A DNA stretch of 64,000 nt from Mytilus edulis (taxonomy: Eukaryota > Mollusca > Bivalvia > Mytilida > Mytilidae). The first letter of the stretch is position 1. The number at the start of each line of letters is the position of its first letter. The position numbers and the translations under genes were made by a program. A model generated the notes under the pieces. That model searched no databases. It was not told the origin of the DNA and worked only from the letters and a program-made list of their open reading frames with translations. The stretch is taken from the NCBI RefSeq assembly GCF_963676685.1, contig NC_092357.1, positions 23,650,647 to 23,714,646 of the forward strand, given 5' to 3'. Below are positions 37,501-52,500 of the stretch, piece after piece.

Positions 37501-40500
37501 CACTTATACATTAATTGTTCCTGTAATAAGTAAAAACAAGTACGAAGACACATTAATACACCAATTGTTTCTGAAGTAAGTAAAAACAATTATGAAGACA
37601 CTCTCATAAACCAATTTTCTCTGTAATAAGTAAAAACGAGTTTGAGGACACACTAATAAACCAATTTTCACTTTAGTAAGTTAAAGCGAGAATGAAGACA
37701 CACTAATAAACCAACTTTCTCTGTAGTAAGTAAAAACAAGTTTGAAGACACGCTTATAAACCAACTTTCTCTGTAGCAAGTAATGAGGAGTATGAGGACA
37801 CACGAATAAACCAATTTTCTCCGTAGTAAGTAAAAGCGAGTACGAAGACACACTAACAAATCAATTTTCCCTGTAGTAAGTAAAAACGAGCATGAAGACA
37901 CACTAGTACACAAATTTTCTCTGTAAAGCTCTTTAAAGACCGACTAATGAATTTTAAAATCAAAATCACACTTATAAGTCGTGTCCAATCTTCAGTTTAG
38001 TTCAGACATTTTGCGTCCGGTCAATCGAAATCTATTCAGTCTATGCTGTGGTCTATGCTATGTATTTGGCAAAACCTTTCGACATTTTGGGTCCGAAATA
38101 CTCCACTTCGTACTTTATTTTTTTTATATGCGACATCTGCAGCTGTCATACAATATTTTATAAATAACACATAGCATAGAGGGTGAAAGAGCAGATTGTC
38201 CCCTCCAAAAACGCATTGTCAACTAATTATTGCAAGTATCGCTACACTCGTGTGGTGTCCAGTTTAGTCGTTCTATGTCATAACCAAGCTGGAACTGATT
38301 TCGTCTCATGAGCATTCCACAAATGTTGTTTAATTTTAATGATTTTTTGTTTCATGTAGGTACATGCCCTTCCGGACAAATGACTTGCGTATTAGATGAT
38401 GCATGTGTATCAGTAACAAAGATGTGTGATGGTATTGCTGATTGTAAAGCAGGAGAAGACGAACTTTTTTGCGCGCCTGCAGGTAAATATGAACGTGACC
38501 CATATTAAAAAAAAGACCACAAAATTCATAATGTAAAACAATTCATAAGAGAACCTGCATACATTATGTACAAAACTATAGACTGAAAACAAATATAATA
38601 TTCATCAACAAAGGACTACCACTGAGTTCAGGCTTTTGATTTGATACTGCGTATACATAGTCTGTTCGGATAAACATGTATACTAACGGCATCCGTCCCC
38701 AACATAAGCAGAGGTGTTACAGTACAAAATAACATGTATAACTATAAACTATAAGCTGTCCTAGATCAAGAGCCTGTTGTTCAGCAGATATCGTTGGTTC
38801 AAGTCTGCCATATTTGATTTTCTTAAATCGTTTTGTTCTAAATTCAGTCGTAAGTTTTTAAAATGAATTGTTAAATATTGTTCATTTCGGACCCTTTTTT
38901 TGCCGAATGTACGGAATAAATTTTCTATATATTTCGTACCCTGACCATTTCGTACCTTGACTATTTTTTACCTTATGTTATATTAACAGAATACCATTAC
39001 GTACCTCATTGAAAATTCGTATGTTTACTATTTCTTACCTCATGGAACGTTTAAATGTATGCCACTTCGTACATCTTGGAAGATTTATATGTGTTTATTT
39101 CTTGGTTGAAACAATCTGAAGGATTATTTATTGTAAGGCGGTTTCACTAGTAATGTCTAAAATTCCAAATTAAACATGTTAAGGCACATACGAGATATTA
39201 TTTAGGAATAAATCAATGAACGATATTTTTACTAAAATTTGTAAGACTTTGTATTTATTTAGGATATTTATTTGAAATTTAAGCTGGCGCTGTAGTAACA
39301 GATATATCATATGCATCCAAGAAATATGCAGTACACATTAAAAATAGATATCTATCAAACGTTTTTCAAAATATGAATGGTTAGATATATAAGGATAACA
39401 AATAAATGAATTTGTACTTTCTGTTTTCTGTGTGACAATTCAATGCATTTCCTGACAAAAACAACTGTTAATGATTATAAAAACAGTTGCAGATATGTAT
39501 TCCTGTGTTGGTAAATTAACCTCATATTTTTAGCGATGAAAAAATAAATAAAGGATAAAATCCTGCAAACCAGCGAAATAAAAACTGTTTGTTTCAATGT
39601 GCTGCTTAATCAAATATTTGTTTTTTTTTTATCTCAAAATGTTTTATATCTTAAAAAATGAAAATTTCTACAATATGAAACGATATGATAAACTTGTATT
39701 TAGTTTACGAAATGGTTGATGCATTTGGACCATAGAATTCCGCAAACAAACAAAGGTTGGATACATTTTATTTATATTATATCTAAATAAAATCATCTCA
39801 AAAATATTTACATCGTATTGTTTTTAAGAACTATTACAACTATACGATAACAAGTTGTGAACATGTATATAGTCCATGAGGTACGAAATGGTAGTTTTGT
39901 TTTGCCCATAGAGTACGAAATGATAATTTTGGGTTCGAAATTGCCAAGGTACGAAATAACATTTTACCTCCTTAACTATGCAGTCAGAGTGTTAAAACTG
40001 ACTTTGGACGTGTAGTCTTCAGGGGAATCAATCATTAACTCAAAACTCAGTTTGCTAAAACTAACATTGGAATTTTAGTCTGTAAGGGTATCAATTACCA
40101 ACTCAATAGTCAGTGTAATCAATTCTAACATTTTACTTATAGTCTCCAAAGGTTTCAATTATCAACCATGGTGTCAGTGTGTCAAAACAAACCCCTGACG
40201 TGTAGTCTCCAGGGGTACCAATCATTGATTCAGCCGTCAAGGTGTCAATACTTAAATTTAAAATTAAACTCATCGTAGATACCAGGAATAAAATTTTACA
40301 CTTACGGCAGACGCGCATTTCGTCTATAAAAGGCTCATCAGTGACGCTCGAATCAAAAAATATTTAAAAGGCCAAATTAAGTACGAAGTTGAACATGTCA
40401 AAGAGCATTGAGGAACAGAAAACTTTTGCCAAATACAGCTAAGGTAATCTATTCCTGAGGAAGAAAAGCCGTAGTATTTAAAATATTCAAAGTTTTGTTA

Positions 40501-43500
40501 ACAGTTAATTTATCATTATGAACACATCAATAATGACTCAAGTCAACACAGAAGTACTGACTACTGGGCTGGTGATACCCTCTACTTCAAGTCTTAAGAC
40601 CTGATTTTACAAATTAAAAAAAGAACGATATGAAAGTTATTATAAAAGAGCTTTTTCAAATTGCTTTCGTGTATCTTAAAATTTTATCAACTCTTCCTCA
40701 TATTTAAGCAAGGAAATACCAATACTAAAATATGACATTTTTTTTTAACTTTAATTTGATTTAGAAGGGTGTGAACAATACCAGAGTGTTTTCAATTGTG
40801 ATAACACGTGTATTGATTTGAACAGCAAATGTGATGGTTATAATGATTGCAGTACTGGTGAGGATGAAGAGGGCTGCACAGGTAAGAGGCCGTATCAGAA
40901 TCAAAAGGAATATGGGTTTTTGTTTGTTTCGGTCCCCAAAATGAAAATAACGTCACGTTTTTATTAGTTGATTTACAATTGTTTTATTACGTTCTTAACT
41001 AATAACGACGCTTTTCTGTACAGTTTTGAAGATAATACCCAAAATACATTAGATTCTGAAACTGTGAAGTAGTAGGACACTCAAAACCAGTTGTTTATAC
41101 CCACACTGTAATTATTCTCTAATAAATCGAACAAGATAGTCATATTTACCAAAATTATCAAACTTACAAGTGTGTCAATAGTAAACGTTGTATCCTCTTC
41201 CTCGTATCGGCTTTTGAATTCTGTTGTTTACGAATTACGCCATCTTATAATTTAAAGCATTAAAGGGGCACTAGCTGCCAAATTCATGTTCACTGATTTG
41301 ACTGAAATTCTCATATTTTATTTATAACAATGTAAAACATTTTTCCAAACTATCAAAAGTATAAATTAAACAATTTATAGGACTTAGTCTCAATAAGATG
41401 TAGCTTCGTTTCGTGTGAATTTTAGCCAAGACGCCAGCTAAATAACTATCGAGTTGACCTTCTATGACCATATAAGCAATGTAGACCTAAACATAGATAT
41501 AAATAGATTAAGCAACTCGTGCAATTGGATTTTTATAGGTCTGTTAAAATTTGTAATATAGATTAAAAATGTATGTTTATGGTCGTTTTAATTTTAAAAG
41601 AATAATTTTGTGTGGATTGAATCAGTTAATCAAAAAAGTTCACTTGCAAGTGAATAATTCATTATCAAAGTTTATTAGCTAAATTTGACAAAACTTAACC
41701 ATTTTAGCAGATAAAAGCAAATTATTATTTAACTCCTTCACTTTCATTAATGATTGAACCAAAAATATCATACTTTGATTTTTTATATATCACGTAGTTT
41801 GTGCCCCTTTAAGGTTAACTTAATTCGTATTCTGTTTGAAAAAATATACCTCTTGTCATTTGTTACATAATCGTTATGGAAGATGTGTTTAACCAAGTAG
41901 AAAGTTTTGGTGTACGCTTTTATAAATTGTAAAAGTGAAGTAGATTTAGAAACGGCGATCTCTTAATAAAGCTAGCAGGTTAATATATAAACGAGAAAGC
42001 AATACCACATCTTTTTGTGGTTTTTTTACTGGAAGGTTTTAACAATAAATCAAAGATTCGGAGATTTTCTTGCCAAAATTAGTAAATTAAAAATAAAAAC
42101 TAATTTATATTTATTAATTATTTGAGCAAGCAACGTTTTCTTCACGGCAGCACTATCGGTGGAGTATAGGAAAATAGTTCCGGAAACGGTCAATGTACGG
42201 AGTTGTTACATAAACATCAGTTCAAATAAATCTATGTAAATAAATTATTATAAACTTAAATGAATAATATAGAACTTAATATGCCAGTATAACTTAAGTA
42301 ACGATACACACTTATCGGGGAAGATTTTTGGTTGAAAGAGCAGTGCATCATTTAGTGGCATTTCATGCCAAATAATTTTTCTACATTAAGTCTTTTCGTT
42401 GAAAACTTTGCGTTGATCTAGCTTAACGCATCTTTTTTTCTTAATCTTCTAGAATATTTGTATAACAATGGCGGCGTCAGCTATATACATTTTGCAAATA
42501 CGCAAGTTCAAACACAAAACAAATGAAGTATCTTATCTGCTATCGATATATAACCTGCATCAACCTATGTAAGTTAACGCGTCATTGTTGTTAAAAACAT
42601 GGAATGCAGATTTCAGATATTTCATTTTCGATCACCTTAATTATTGTTGCACATCCTTTGAGGAGCGAAAATATTTAATGTTGACATTATTAGTATTATT
42701 GATTTAACCAGGATCGACCCTTGGCCATTTTTCTTTTTCACAGCCTCCATCGCAAAAACGATATTTTCGCCATGTTTTGTTTCGTGAACTAGCAAAAACA
42801 TATTTTTTGTTTAAGATTTTCCATCTTTCCAAAGAGCAATCAGTTTACCGATTTGTTGTCTTTTAAAATCTACAGTATTTTTTTCAATCTCAAATAGAGA
42901 CAATAGTAGTATACCGCAGCTCAAAAGTCATAAATCGATTTAGGGAAAAGAAGTCCGCGTTAGAATATAAAACCAAAAGTAACACTTCAACTATAAGACA
43001 AAAATAACGAAACAACAGAACTCTGAAGTGCAACAAAAACAAAACGGCAATGTAAGCTACATAGAAACGAACTGTTATATAACAACTTCCATATTTCTGA
43101 CTTGGTACAGGACATTTTCAAAAAAAATGTTGGGTTGAACCGGGGTGTTTGGCTGGCAACACATCACACTGTATGGCAATGAAAAATTAATCGTTAAAAT
43201 GTTAACATTACATGACGGGAATACAGTACAAATTAATAAAAGAACACTTAAGACATAGACATACATTAGAATATAGATTGTAATGCTTTTCCACATGTTA
43301 ACCGCAGAGTCACCACGATAAACTTGAATTAATTTAGGACAGCATACCAAAACGGCATAACATAATTACTAACGGTGTGTCTGTCACACAAATGTGTCAA
43401 CGCCTCAAAAAGTAACGTCAATAGTATATTCATTAAAATTAGATATTAATCAAGATATGTTTTTATAAAATAAATGTTTTTTGGTGTATTTTATAATAAT

Positions 43501-46500
43501 TACGAGAACATTAAAATACAATTGTGCTAGTAACTGTGCAACTAAATGCGTTATCGAACAATGCCGGTCTTTCTTACAATTCAAACTGTGTAAACCAAAT
43601 AAATCCTGTGCACAAAGATACTCCTAAAATGCAAAAAAGATCATGAAGTTATCAGTTTGGACTTCTGAGAACACGGGATTCATCTTTAATAAGTGTATTG
43701 AATAATTCTCATCTATTTGAAAGGATTAGGTCATATATATTCTCTTTCTTTTGAATCCATTTATCATTAATTACAATAGTTTTATTTTCCGGACCATCGT
43801 TAAAAGAAAATGCGGAAAAAATATGTGTCAAATACATGCGTTGCTAAAACGATTCTGAAGTTCCCACTTCAAAAAAAATTAATTCTATATGTAACATCTG
43901 AAGCCATTAACAATGATTAAAGCACAACATTCCATGCAACACTACAATTACTACCTTTATTAGTTAGTTAATTATTGCCAACAACTATTGAATTATAATC
44001 CTGTTAGCTATGATAACTAATCATGCAATCATTTGATTATTGATTTTTAATCTAAATCGTAACGTGTTCAGGGTTAAATCGGTATTTTCTGATCATGAAA
44101 AGTCTGCGAAGCACGACAAAAGTAAATAAGAGGGACGATGTTGAACCATTATATGTCTTTCATCAAGGATATATGACTGTTTCCAGGTTGATGCCTCTTT
44201 CTTGTACTAGTTCATTTAGTGGACAATGTTTTCATCATTAGAAATAATCATATGTATAAATGAGTCAAGCTATTATTGATATGCTACTTTCAGATTTAGA
44301 ACATTTTTTTTAATATACTGCGGAACATTCACAGTAGAAGTTTCAGCCCACTCAATTATTCTTGGCGTCTGTTTCAGTATCGGTATCGGCCGCGTTCGGT
44401 TAATCTTATGATGTTTTTGTTTATCAAGGGTTGCCCTTAAATGAATATTTTGAAGTAATTAAATTATGTGTGTTAAGTAGTTTTTGCCAAAATAAAATAA
44501 ACCGTTCTGCTATTTTCATGTTTATGCTTTACTTTCTTTACTGTGATCACACGCGAAACTGATGACAGTAAATCAGGAGAGACGAAGTACTCAAACGGAA
44601 GATACATAAAATGGTGTTTAAATTATTCTCCAGCGAAACTTATGACGGTAATTCAGGAGAGACGAAGTACTCGAACGAAAGTTACATAAAATCATGTTTT
44701 AATTATTTCCCAGGATGCAATGCTAATTTCCAATGTAATGATGGAAGTTGTCGTCACTTTGCTAATGAGTGTGATGGCAATATCGATTGTGCTGATGGAG
44801 AGGATGAAGGACATCAATGTAAGTAATATGCATAAAAAAAGTAAAATAAAAAAAAACTGAACTCCGAGGAAAATTTAAAACGGAAAGTCCCTAATCAAAT
44901 GGCAAAATTAAATGATAAAACACACAAAACGAATTGACAACAAAATTCATATTCCTGACTTAGAACAGGCATTTTTAAATGTAGAAAATGGTGGACTAAA
45001 CCTTGTTTGAACACGCTAAACCTTTCCCTTGTATGAAAGACGCATCAAATTCCATTATATTTACAACGATACGTGAACAAAACAGACATTGTAGGTAAAA
45101 TTGTAAAAATAGGGGTATAGCAGTCATCACTGTGTCACAATCTCAATTAGAACAATAAACAACAAAGGAACACAACACGCATCTTTTAAATTTAACAACC
45201 ACATCCATTGCCCACTTATTTTTTATTACCTTGGCGAAATTACTTTATTATCCCTTAGGTATCTTTCTGCTCTATTTGTATAAATACATGTGATATCTAT
45301 TTTATTCTAACTTAAAAAAGTAGACATTGGTTCAGGGAGGTCACTCTTTTAAATCATTAATGCGTTTGTAAAATTCAATTTTCATCAATGCGTTTTAAGA
45401 CATTACCTGAAACAGATTGAAAATAATCTCTGTAACCCAGATGTTTAGAATATATTTATGAAAATGGTTGACATAAACGTACTGATTTAAAGAGTTATTT
45501 CCCTTATCATAGGTCTTCCTCCTTAATATAGAACGGAAGCTTTCAGTTGAGATTAATTGAGGTTTTAAAAAGTTCATTGTTGCATCCAAATATCATTAAA
45601 TGATGCAAATTCTATAGCATCAATGCACATTTCGACAAAAAACGACAATTAACTAATGAAAAACGATGACAAAAAAATAACGCTATTTTGTAACGTCGTA
45701 TCTATTTAAGGAATGACTGTAATATTTTTTCTGTCTATGAAGCAATAACATAAAAAATTTGATGCACACTGAATAACGCGCGTATCGGGTTATTTAACAG
45801 TGTGCACCACATTTTTTATGTTATTTCAAATAAACAGAAAAAATATTACAGTCATTTCTTATAATTTAATTCTAAATTCCATTTCAAACCGTAAAAAAAC
45901 ATGAAAAAACGTTGATGACGTCACGGTCACATGACTAAATTATGTCTATGGGGTGATAACAAAATAACGTCAGGCAATCAGAAGACGCGTTACATCCAAA
46001 ATTAAATTATAGTTATTTCGTATACTTAATCAAAAGTTAAGAAAAGCTGTTTGTCAGTATCTTTGTTTAAGCTTTAAAATTGAGAATGAAAACAGGGAAC
46101 GTGTCACAACGACTACAACCCGATCAAAGAGCAGAAAACAACCCGAATCCACCAATGGGTCTTCAACACAGCAAGCATATCCCGCACCTGATTGCGGGCT
46201 TTGAATAGCCCTTGAACAAAAATGTGTACTAGTTCAGCGAATATGAACGTCTCGCTAAAATCCGAAACATATTAACCCATTTTAAAAAAATAACAACTCA
46301 AGACTATTAATACCAGAGGCTCCTCTTTTTGCGTAAAAATGCAGTGGAGGTTAACATGTTCCCTTGTTCTCAACCCTCTCTTATTCCTGTGCATACTTAA
46401 AACTTTCATAGAATTCGGTTCTGTTTTTTAAGAGGTGGCTAAAAGTTTATCATGTTTATGTTTATATTTGAATTAATTTAATTAATCAAGCAGTTAGAGT

Positions 46501-49500
46501 ATCATGAGTATGAAGTATGCATATTGAAATAGGGACGAAAGATACCAAAGGGACAGTCAAACTCATAAATCTAAAACAAACTGACAACGCCATGGCTAAA
46601 AATGAAAAAGACAAACAGAAAAACAATAGTATACATGACATAACATAGAAAACTAAAAAAATAAACAACACGAACCCCACCAAAAACTAGGGGTGATCTC
46701 AGGTGCTCCGGAAGGGTAAGCAAATCCTGCTCCACATGTGGCACCCGTCGTGTTGAAGTTACACAAAACTTCTAATGTACACGTAAGACATAAATAATCA
46801 GGAAAATGTTATATGATAGTTTAATAAACAGGTAACAATATGGTAAGGATATGGAATTTAAAAAATGATTCCTAATACTTTCAGCAATAATCTTTTGCCT
46901 AGATATTCGACAAATCTTTTTTTTTTTGTGGCTTATATGTGCATTTGTATGAAATCATGTTGTTACATATACATATATATCGAAATTTAATTTCCAATCG
47001 AATGTTTGTGTGTCCATTCAACTAAATTAACTAAAATCAGTAGTTCATAATTGTTCGTAAAATTACATCAAAAAGCAATTTAAAAAGGAAATAAAAAAAG
47101 TCAGCAGATTGTCTGGTATGGATACATAGTTAAGGTCATTCGTCACAACTCGGCCGATTCCGTACATTCATCTGGAGTAGCAGATTGAGATACGATGTGT
47201 AAGAAAACCAAACTGAATGTAACATAGAAAAATAATTTAAAACACTTTCAGAGGCATACCATCCTACAGCTGCCTAGAATACATTTATTTTCACACGAAA
47301 TAAATTTAATGTCTTATTTTATTTTTTGTTGTTGTTGAAAACAATTCAGTCTATGGCCAAGATGCATCGGAACTGAACTTTGCTGACAGACAATTTACAG
47401 CTTCTAATTTGATTAATTTACAATATTTAACAGCCAGTGAGAAATATCGATCACATATTTGAATGTAACATATATAAAAGGTCATTCGTCACAACTCGGC
47501 TGATTCCGTACATTCATCTGGAGTAGCGGATTGAGATACGATGTGTAAGAAAACCAAACTGAATGCAACATAGAAAAATAGTTTAAAACACTTTCAGAGG
47601 CATACCATCCTACAGCTGCCTAGAATACATTTATTTTAACACGAAATAGATTTAATGTCTTATTTTATTTTTTGTTGTTGTTGAGATAAATCCAGACTAT
47701 GGCCAAGATGCATCGGAACTGAACTTTGCTGACAGACAATTTACAGCTTCTAATTTGATTAATTTACAATATTTAACAGCCAGTGAGAAATATCGATCAC
47801 ATATTTGAATGTAACATATATAAAAGGTCATTCGTCACAACTCGGCTGATTCCGTACATTCATCTGGAGTAGCGGATTGATATACGATGCGTAAGAAAAG
47901 CAAACTGAATGCAACATAGAAAAAAAATTAAAACACTTTCAGAGGCAAAACATTCTACAGCTGCCTAGAATACATTTATTTTAACACGAAATAGATTTAA
48001 TGTCTTATTTTATTTTTTGTTGTTGAAATAAATTCAGTCTATGGCCGAGATGCATTGGAACCGAACTTTGCTGACAGACAATTTACAGCTTATAATTTGA
48101 TTAATTTACAATATTTAATAGCCAGTTAGAAATATCGATCAAATGTTTTAATGTAAAACAAAAGGAAACTCTTCTACATTTGTATATAAGCGATATAAAA
48201 AATAAGCCAGGAGCCTGAAATTCAGTCGTTGTCGTTTGTTGATGTGTTTCATATTTGTTTCCGTTAATTTTTTGGTACATAAATTAGGCCGTTAGTTTTC
48301 CGTTTGAATTTGTCTTTTGTTTCTCATTTCGGGGCCTTTTATAGCTGTCTATACGGTATTAGCTTTGCTCATTATTGAAGGCCATACCTATAGTTGTTAA
48401 TTTCTGTGTCTTTTGGTCTCTAGTGGGTATTTGTCTTATTGGCAATCATACCACATCTTCTTCTTCATATGCAGATGAAGAGAAATCTCCGACGAGGAGA
48501 CCATTTCCGTTTCGTTTAATACTTCGTAATACTACATTCAATATAAGTGCAGTCATGCGGAGCTTGTATTGATCGGAAATGAACTTTGCGCCGGAGATTG
48601 GGTGAAGACATGATTATCATACAAATGCATGTATTGATTAAATTATTACTTGTTTTTAAAGGTCAATGTCCTAATGGTGAATTCAGATGCTTTGGTGGAA
48701 AATGTATTGACTACTCTTTGGTTTGTGATGAAACTCCTGATTGTATAGCGGAGGACGACGAAGTAGATGAAGCATGTGGTAAATCATTAAAAAAATATCA
48801 CAAGTTATAATTATTCACATTTTACCACTAGTTAGAATTAATCACATTTTACCACGAATTAGAATTAATCACATTTTACCACGAATTAGAATTAATCACA
48901 TTTTACCACAAGTCAGAATTATTCTCATTTTACCACGAGTCAGAATTAATCTCATTTGTCCACGAGTCAGATTTAATGACACTTTACTACGAGTCAGAAT
49001 TCATCACGTTTTATTCAAATATTTCGAAGAATGATGAAATGGCATGTTTAAATTTTTTCATTATGAAACTGAAGATTACATATCAAAATTATAAAAGAAA
49101 CCTGGCAAACATGAAAATAAGACAAATTAAGGTAGGAAGATAAAGTGTACATATGTTGCCATATTTTTCCTACTATGAGTATACCTACCGTACAGCTATC
49201 CCCAAAAATAGCATTTAATAGCAAATGTTCAGATAAGTCATACTCAGATAATGCATCACGTAAGCTAAAAATTAAATCTCATTGAAGAAACTCTGCTCAT
49301 CATTAAGGTAACCACAAGCGTGAAAGGGTTGCATAAGACTTATCAATCACCCTAAGGGATGTACTTAGCTGAGGCTTTGGAATTTGTGTCAGATGTTCTC
49401 ATTTAGTAAATGATAAAATATTTTGCCCAATAACATCAATTTATCTTTTCATATAAGACTTATAGCTCATAAAAGGTCAGTTACCAAAATGTAACCAGAT

Positions 49501-52500
49501 CATAGATTTTTTTCATTTGATTTGAGACCCAAATTATACCAAGGCAAATATAAGGTAAGAGAGTGAGTCAGCCTTTTCCCGCCATATCTAAAAAAATAAA
49601 ATTTTTCGAAAAGGATCTGCATAACCTATGAATATGTTTAACTTATTTTATTTCTTAACCAATACTTTTTCGACTGAAAGAATTAATTTTCATCTAAGTA
49701 CATCCTTAAGGTAAAGCAGGTGGACGACCACAATAAATCAAGACGTTGAAGAGCATTGGTGTCAAAACATTAAAAAAAAAAAAAAAGATGTGAGTGCAAA
49801 ATATTGCTAAATCCATCATGTTCAAACTCTTTTTTGTTCAAAATTGACGTTCGTCGATAACCAAAACATATGTGAAATAGGAATTGCAGGTCATCTATAC
49901 GTTCGTTATTTTGGTCTTTTAACTTTTTTGTTTCGAGAGCCACGGATGAGTCTGTTGTACAAATGTTGTAGAAAAAAAGCGCGTCTGACGTTTCGATATT
50001 TGAATCGGGGTTTATTTATGACAGATGTATAGACTACTGATCTCATGATACCCTCAATGACGATATGCATCCATCATCGCAGGGACATCGAATTAAGTCG
50101 ATCAGGTTGTAAATCCGAGTTTCACATGGATTCATATTTGTAAAAAATCGTTCAACAAGTTTATCATTAGTGATTTTGGTACTATGTGGACTCAGACGTG
50201 TAAACTAAACTTAACACTTGGTGTGCTGGGGATCCACAAAATAATGGCGAAAATAGAATCAAGCATTACCACTACCGAGTGTGTTTGGAAATCGATAGGG
50301 TGAATCCCAAATAAAACAATAGGTTTTATGAGAAGTCGAATGGCATCATCACAGTCTACAAGTGAGATTTGTAGAGAGATCTTTTTATTAAATCAGGACA
50401 GTGTCATTGATAGAATAATTAAAGAATGTAAATAAAGACTCAGGATGGGGTTATGATTCAAAATGGTGACTCAAAATTATCGAACAGTTTGATAGTTGAT
50501 GAATTAAAAAAAGGAGTAAAAATTTAAACCAATTTTTACCATTTGAGCGTTGCCTAAAATTATCTGTGTATAACTATACCTGCTTTTACCCTGACACTGG
50601 CTGACAATTTGTTATTATAGCTCTCACAACACAGCGAGTAACGACAGTACTCACGACCACTGTACCAACGACTACTGTACCAACGACTACAGTTCCAACT
50701 ACTACTATACCAACTACTACAATACCAGCGACTACAACACAAACGACGACAGTCCCATCGACGACCGTCCCAGCGACAACAACACAGCCAATAACTACCC
50801 AAACGAAGACATCAGTACCTACAACTACAGGTACTGAATATAACAATTAAAATGGAACTTAATTTCAACTTTGATAAAAATATGTAAAATCAACTCTAGG
50901 AGAAAAACTTTCAAGTATAAATACAAGTGAAAGGCTAAACAATATCTCTTTTATTATTGCCAAATAAAAGGTTGTATCAAACATCTTAGAATATGTCAAC
51001 AAGATATAGGTAATGTCATAGTTAATGACTTTTTAACCGATTTAAAATCAAAAGAAACTTTTTTTGTATAGTTTAACTTGGGATTGCTGAATCACGGCTA
51101 TGAGTGCCTCGTCAGTTTAACATAAGAAAGTATTAAAATAGGTTCCTATATTACAAAAGTAAACAATGTCTATTTGGTTTTTAAGAAGAGTCGACATTTG
51201 TGTTAAAAATATTTTTTCATATTATAATCATGGGTTCATGGAAACATAAAACAATACAGTTCAAAAATTAAGTTCACACATTTTGTTGATGGTAATCACT
51301 GACATCCAGCATATGATTCTTGGAACTAAAATAAAAAGATTTAATAAACCTTCATATGAATATGTCCTTATGAAGATGTAATTTGTTTGTTCTATCATCG
51401 CATTCTTAAATTTACAGTTTATTCATTACATTAATTCCTTATCATAATAAAGCCAACACAAATACATATATCAAGTGTGTACCATTGCATCAAATATGAG
51501 ACAATATTTCTCCACTATCTACAGTAACATTTTTATTTTTGTACGCTTGGAAAGCATCGCGAAATTTGAATGCATTGAATCTTATCATGATGCATTTGTA
51601 CTAGGTTACACATATTACAAATTCGAATACATGTGTATAGGTGAAAAATGTACCTCTTTATAGAGTTAGATACGTAGAGAGTGTAAAAATATCATGATAA
51701 TGGACGAGATTTTGTGTAAAAATCTATTCTCTAATAATATGCAGGGAACGTAATGCTTGATTTCTAATGATTTGCAAAAATATTTGTTCTTTCTATGTAC
51801 TCTCATCAAACAGAGTTGTCTTTCACATGACTTTCAAATGAAATCTAGAGGAAAGCAATAAAATGTTACGACCAATTTAAATTTTGACAAAAGAAGAACT
51901 GAGATCAAACGATTTACACGTTTGATTAGATAAAAATAATAAAAAAGGTTATTAGAAGTAAACAGAGAGCTATTTTTTTTATACCAACAGCTTGTGAGTA
52001 TCTATTAATTATTCTATATCAACAGCTTGTGAGTATCTATTAATTATTGTATACCAACAGCTTGTAAGTATCTATCAATTATTCTATACCAACAGCTTGT
52101 GAGTATCTATTAATTATTTTATACCATTAGCTTGTGAGTTTCGATGTCATCAAGACGGTAAATGTATTTTAAAAGTTTGCAATAGACAAGAGTATCTATT
52201 AATTATTTTATACCAACAGCTTGTGAGTATCTATTAATTATTTTATACGAACAGCTTTTGAGTATCTATTAATTATTTTATACCAACAGCTTGTGAGTTT
52301 CGATGCCATCAAGACGGTAAATGTATTTCCCAAGATAAAGTTTGCGATGGAATAGAAGACTGTATGTTAAAAGAAGATGAAGATAATTGTGGTTAGTCAT
52401 TCTAACATATCAAAATATATTATTTTGTAGCTACTAGCATATACATGTTAATGCTTTGTCATGTAAACGAACATTTTATAAATCTAAATTTGAAGTTAAG

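Noticed and set aside
37376-37925. Regular 50-bp repeats suggesting a CRISPR array
   Set aside because: Units are contiguous with no unique spacers, in a eukaryotic intron. It is a minisatellite.
37376-37925. Recursive splice sites (acceptor fused to donor in each unit)
   Set aside because: A true recursive site needs AG directly followed by GT. Here one G is shared (TAGTAAGT), so using the acceptor destroys the donor.
43075-43350. 91-aa minus-strand frame
   Set aside because: Largely in an R1 repeat copy; no start context or domain.
50560-50846. Two minus-strand frames rich in Trp/Cys/Ser and Val over the Thr-rich exon
   Set aside because: They are antisense shadows of the repetitive Thr/Val/Pro exon, which has proper splice sites and phase on the plus strand.
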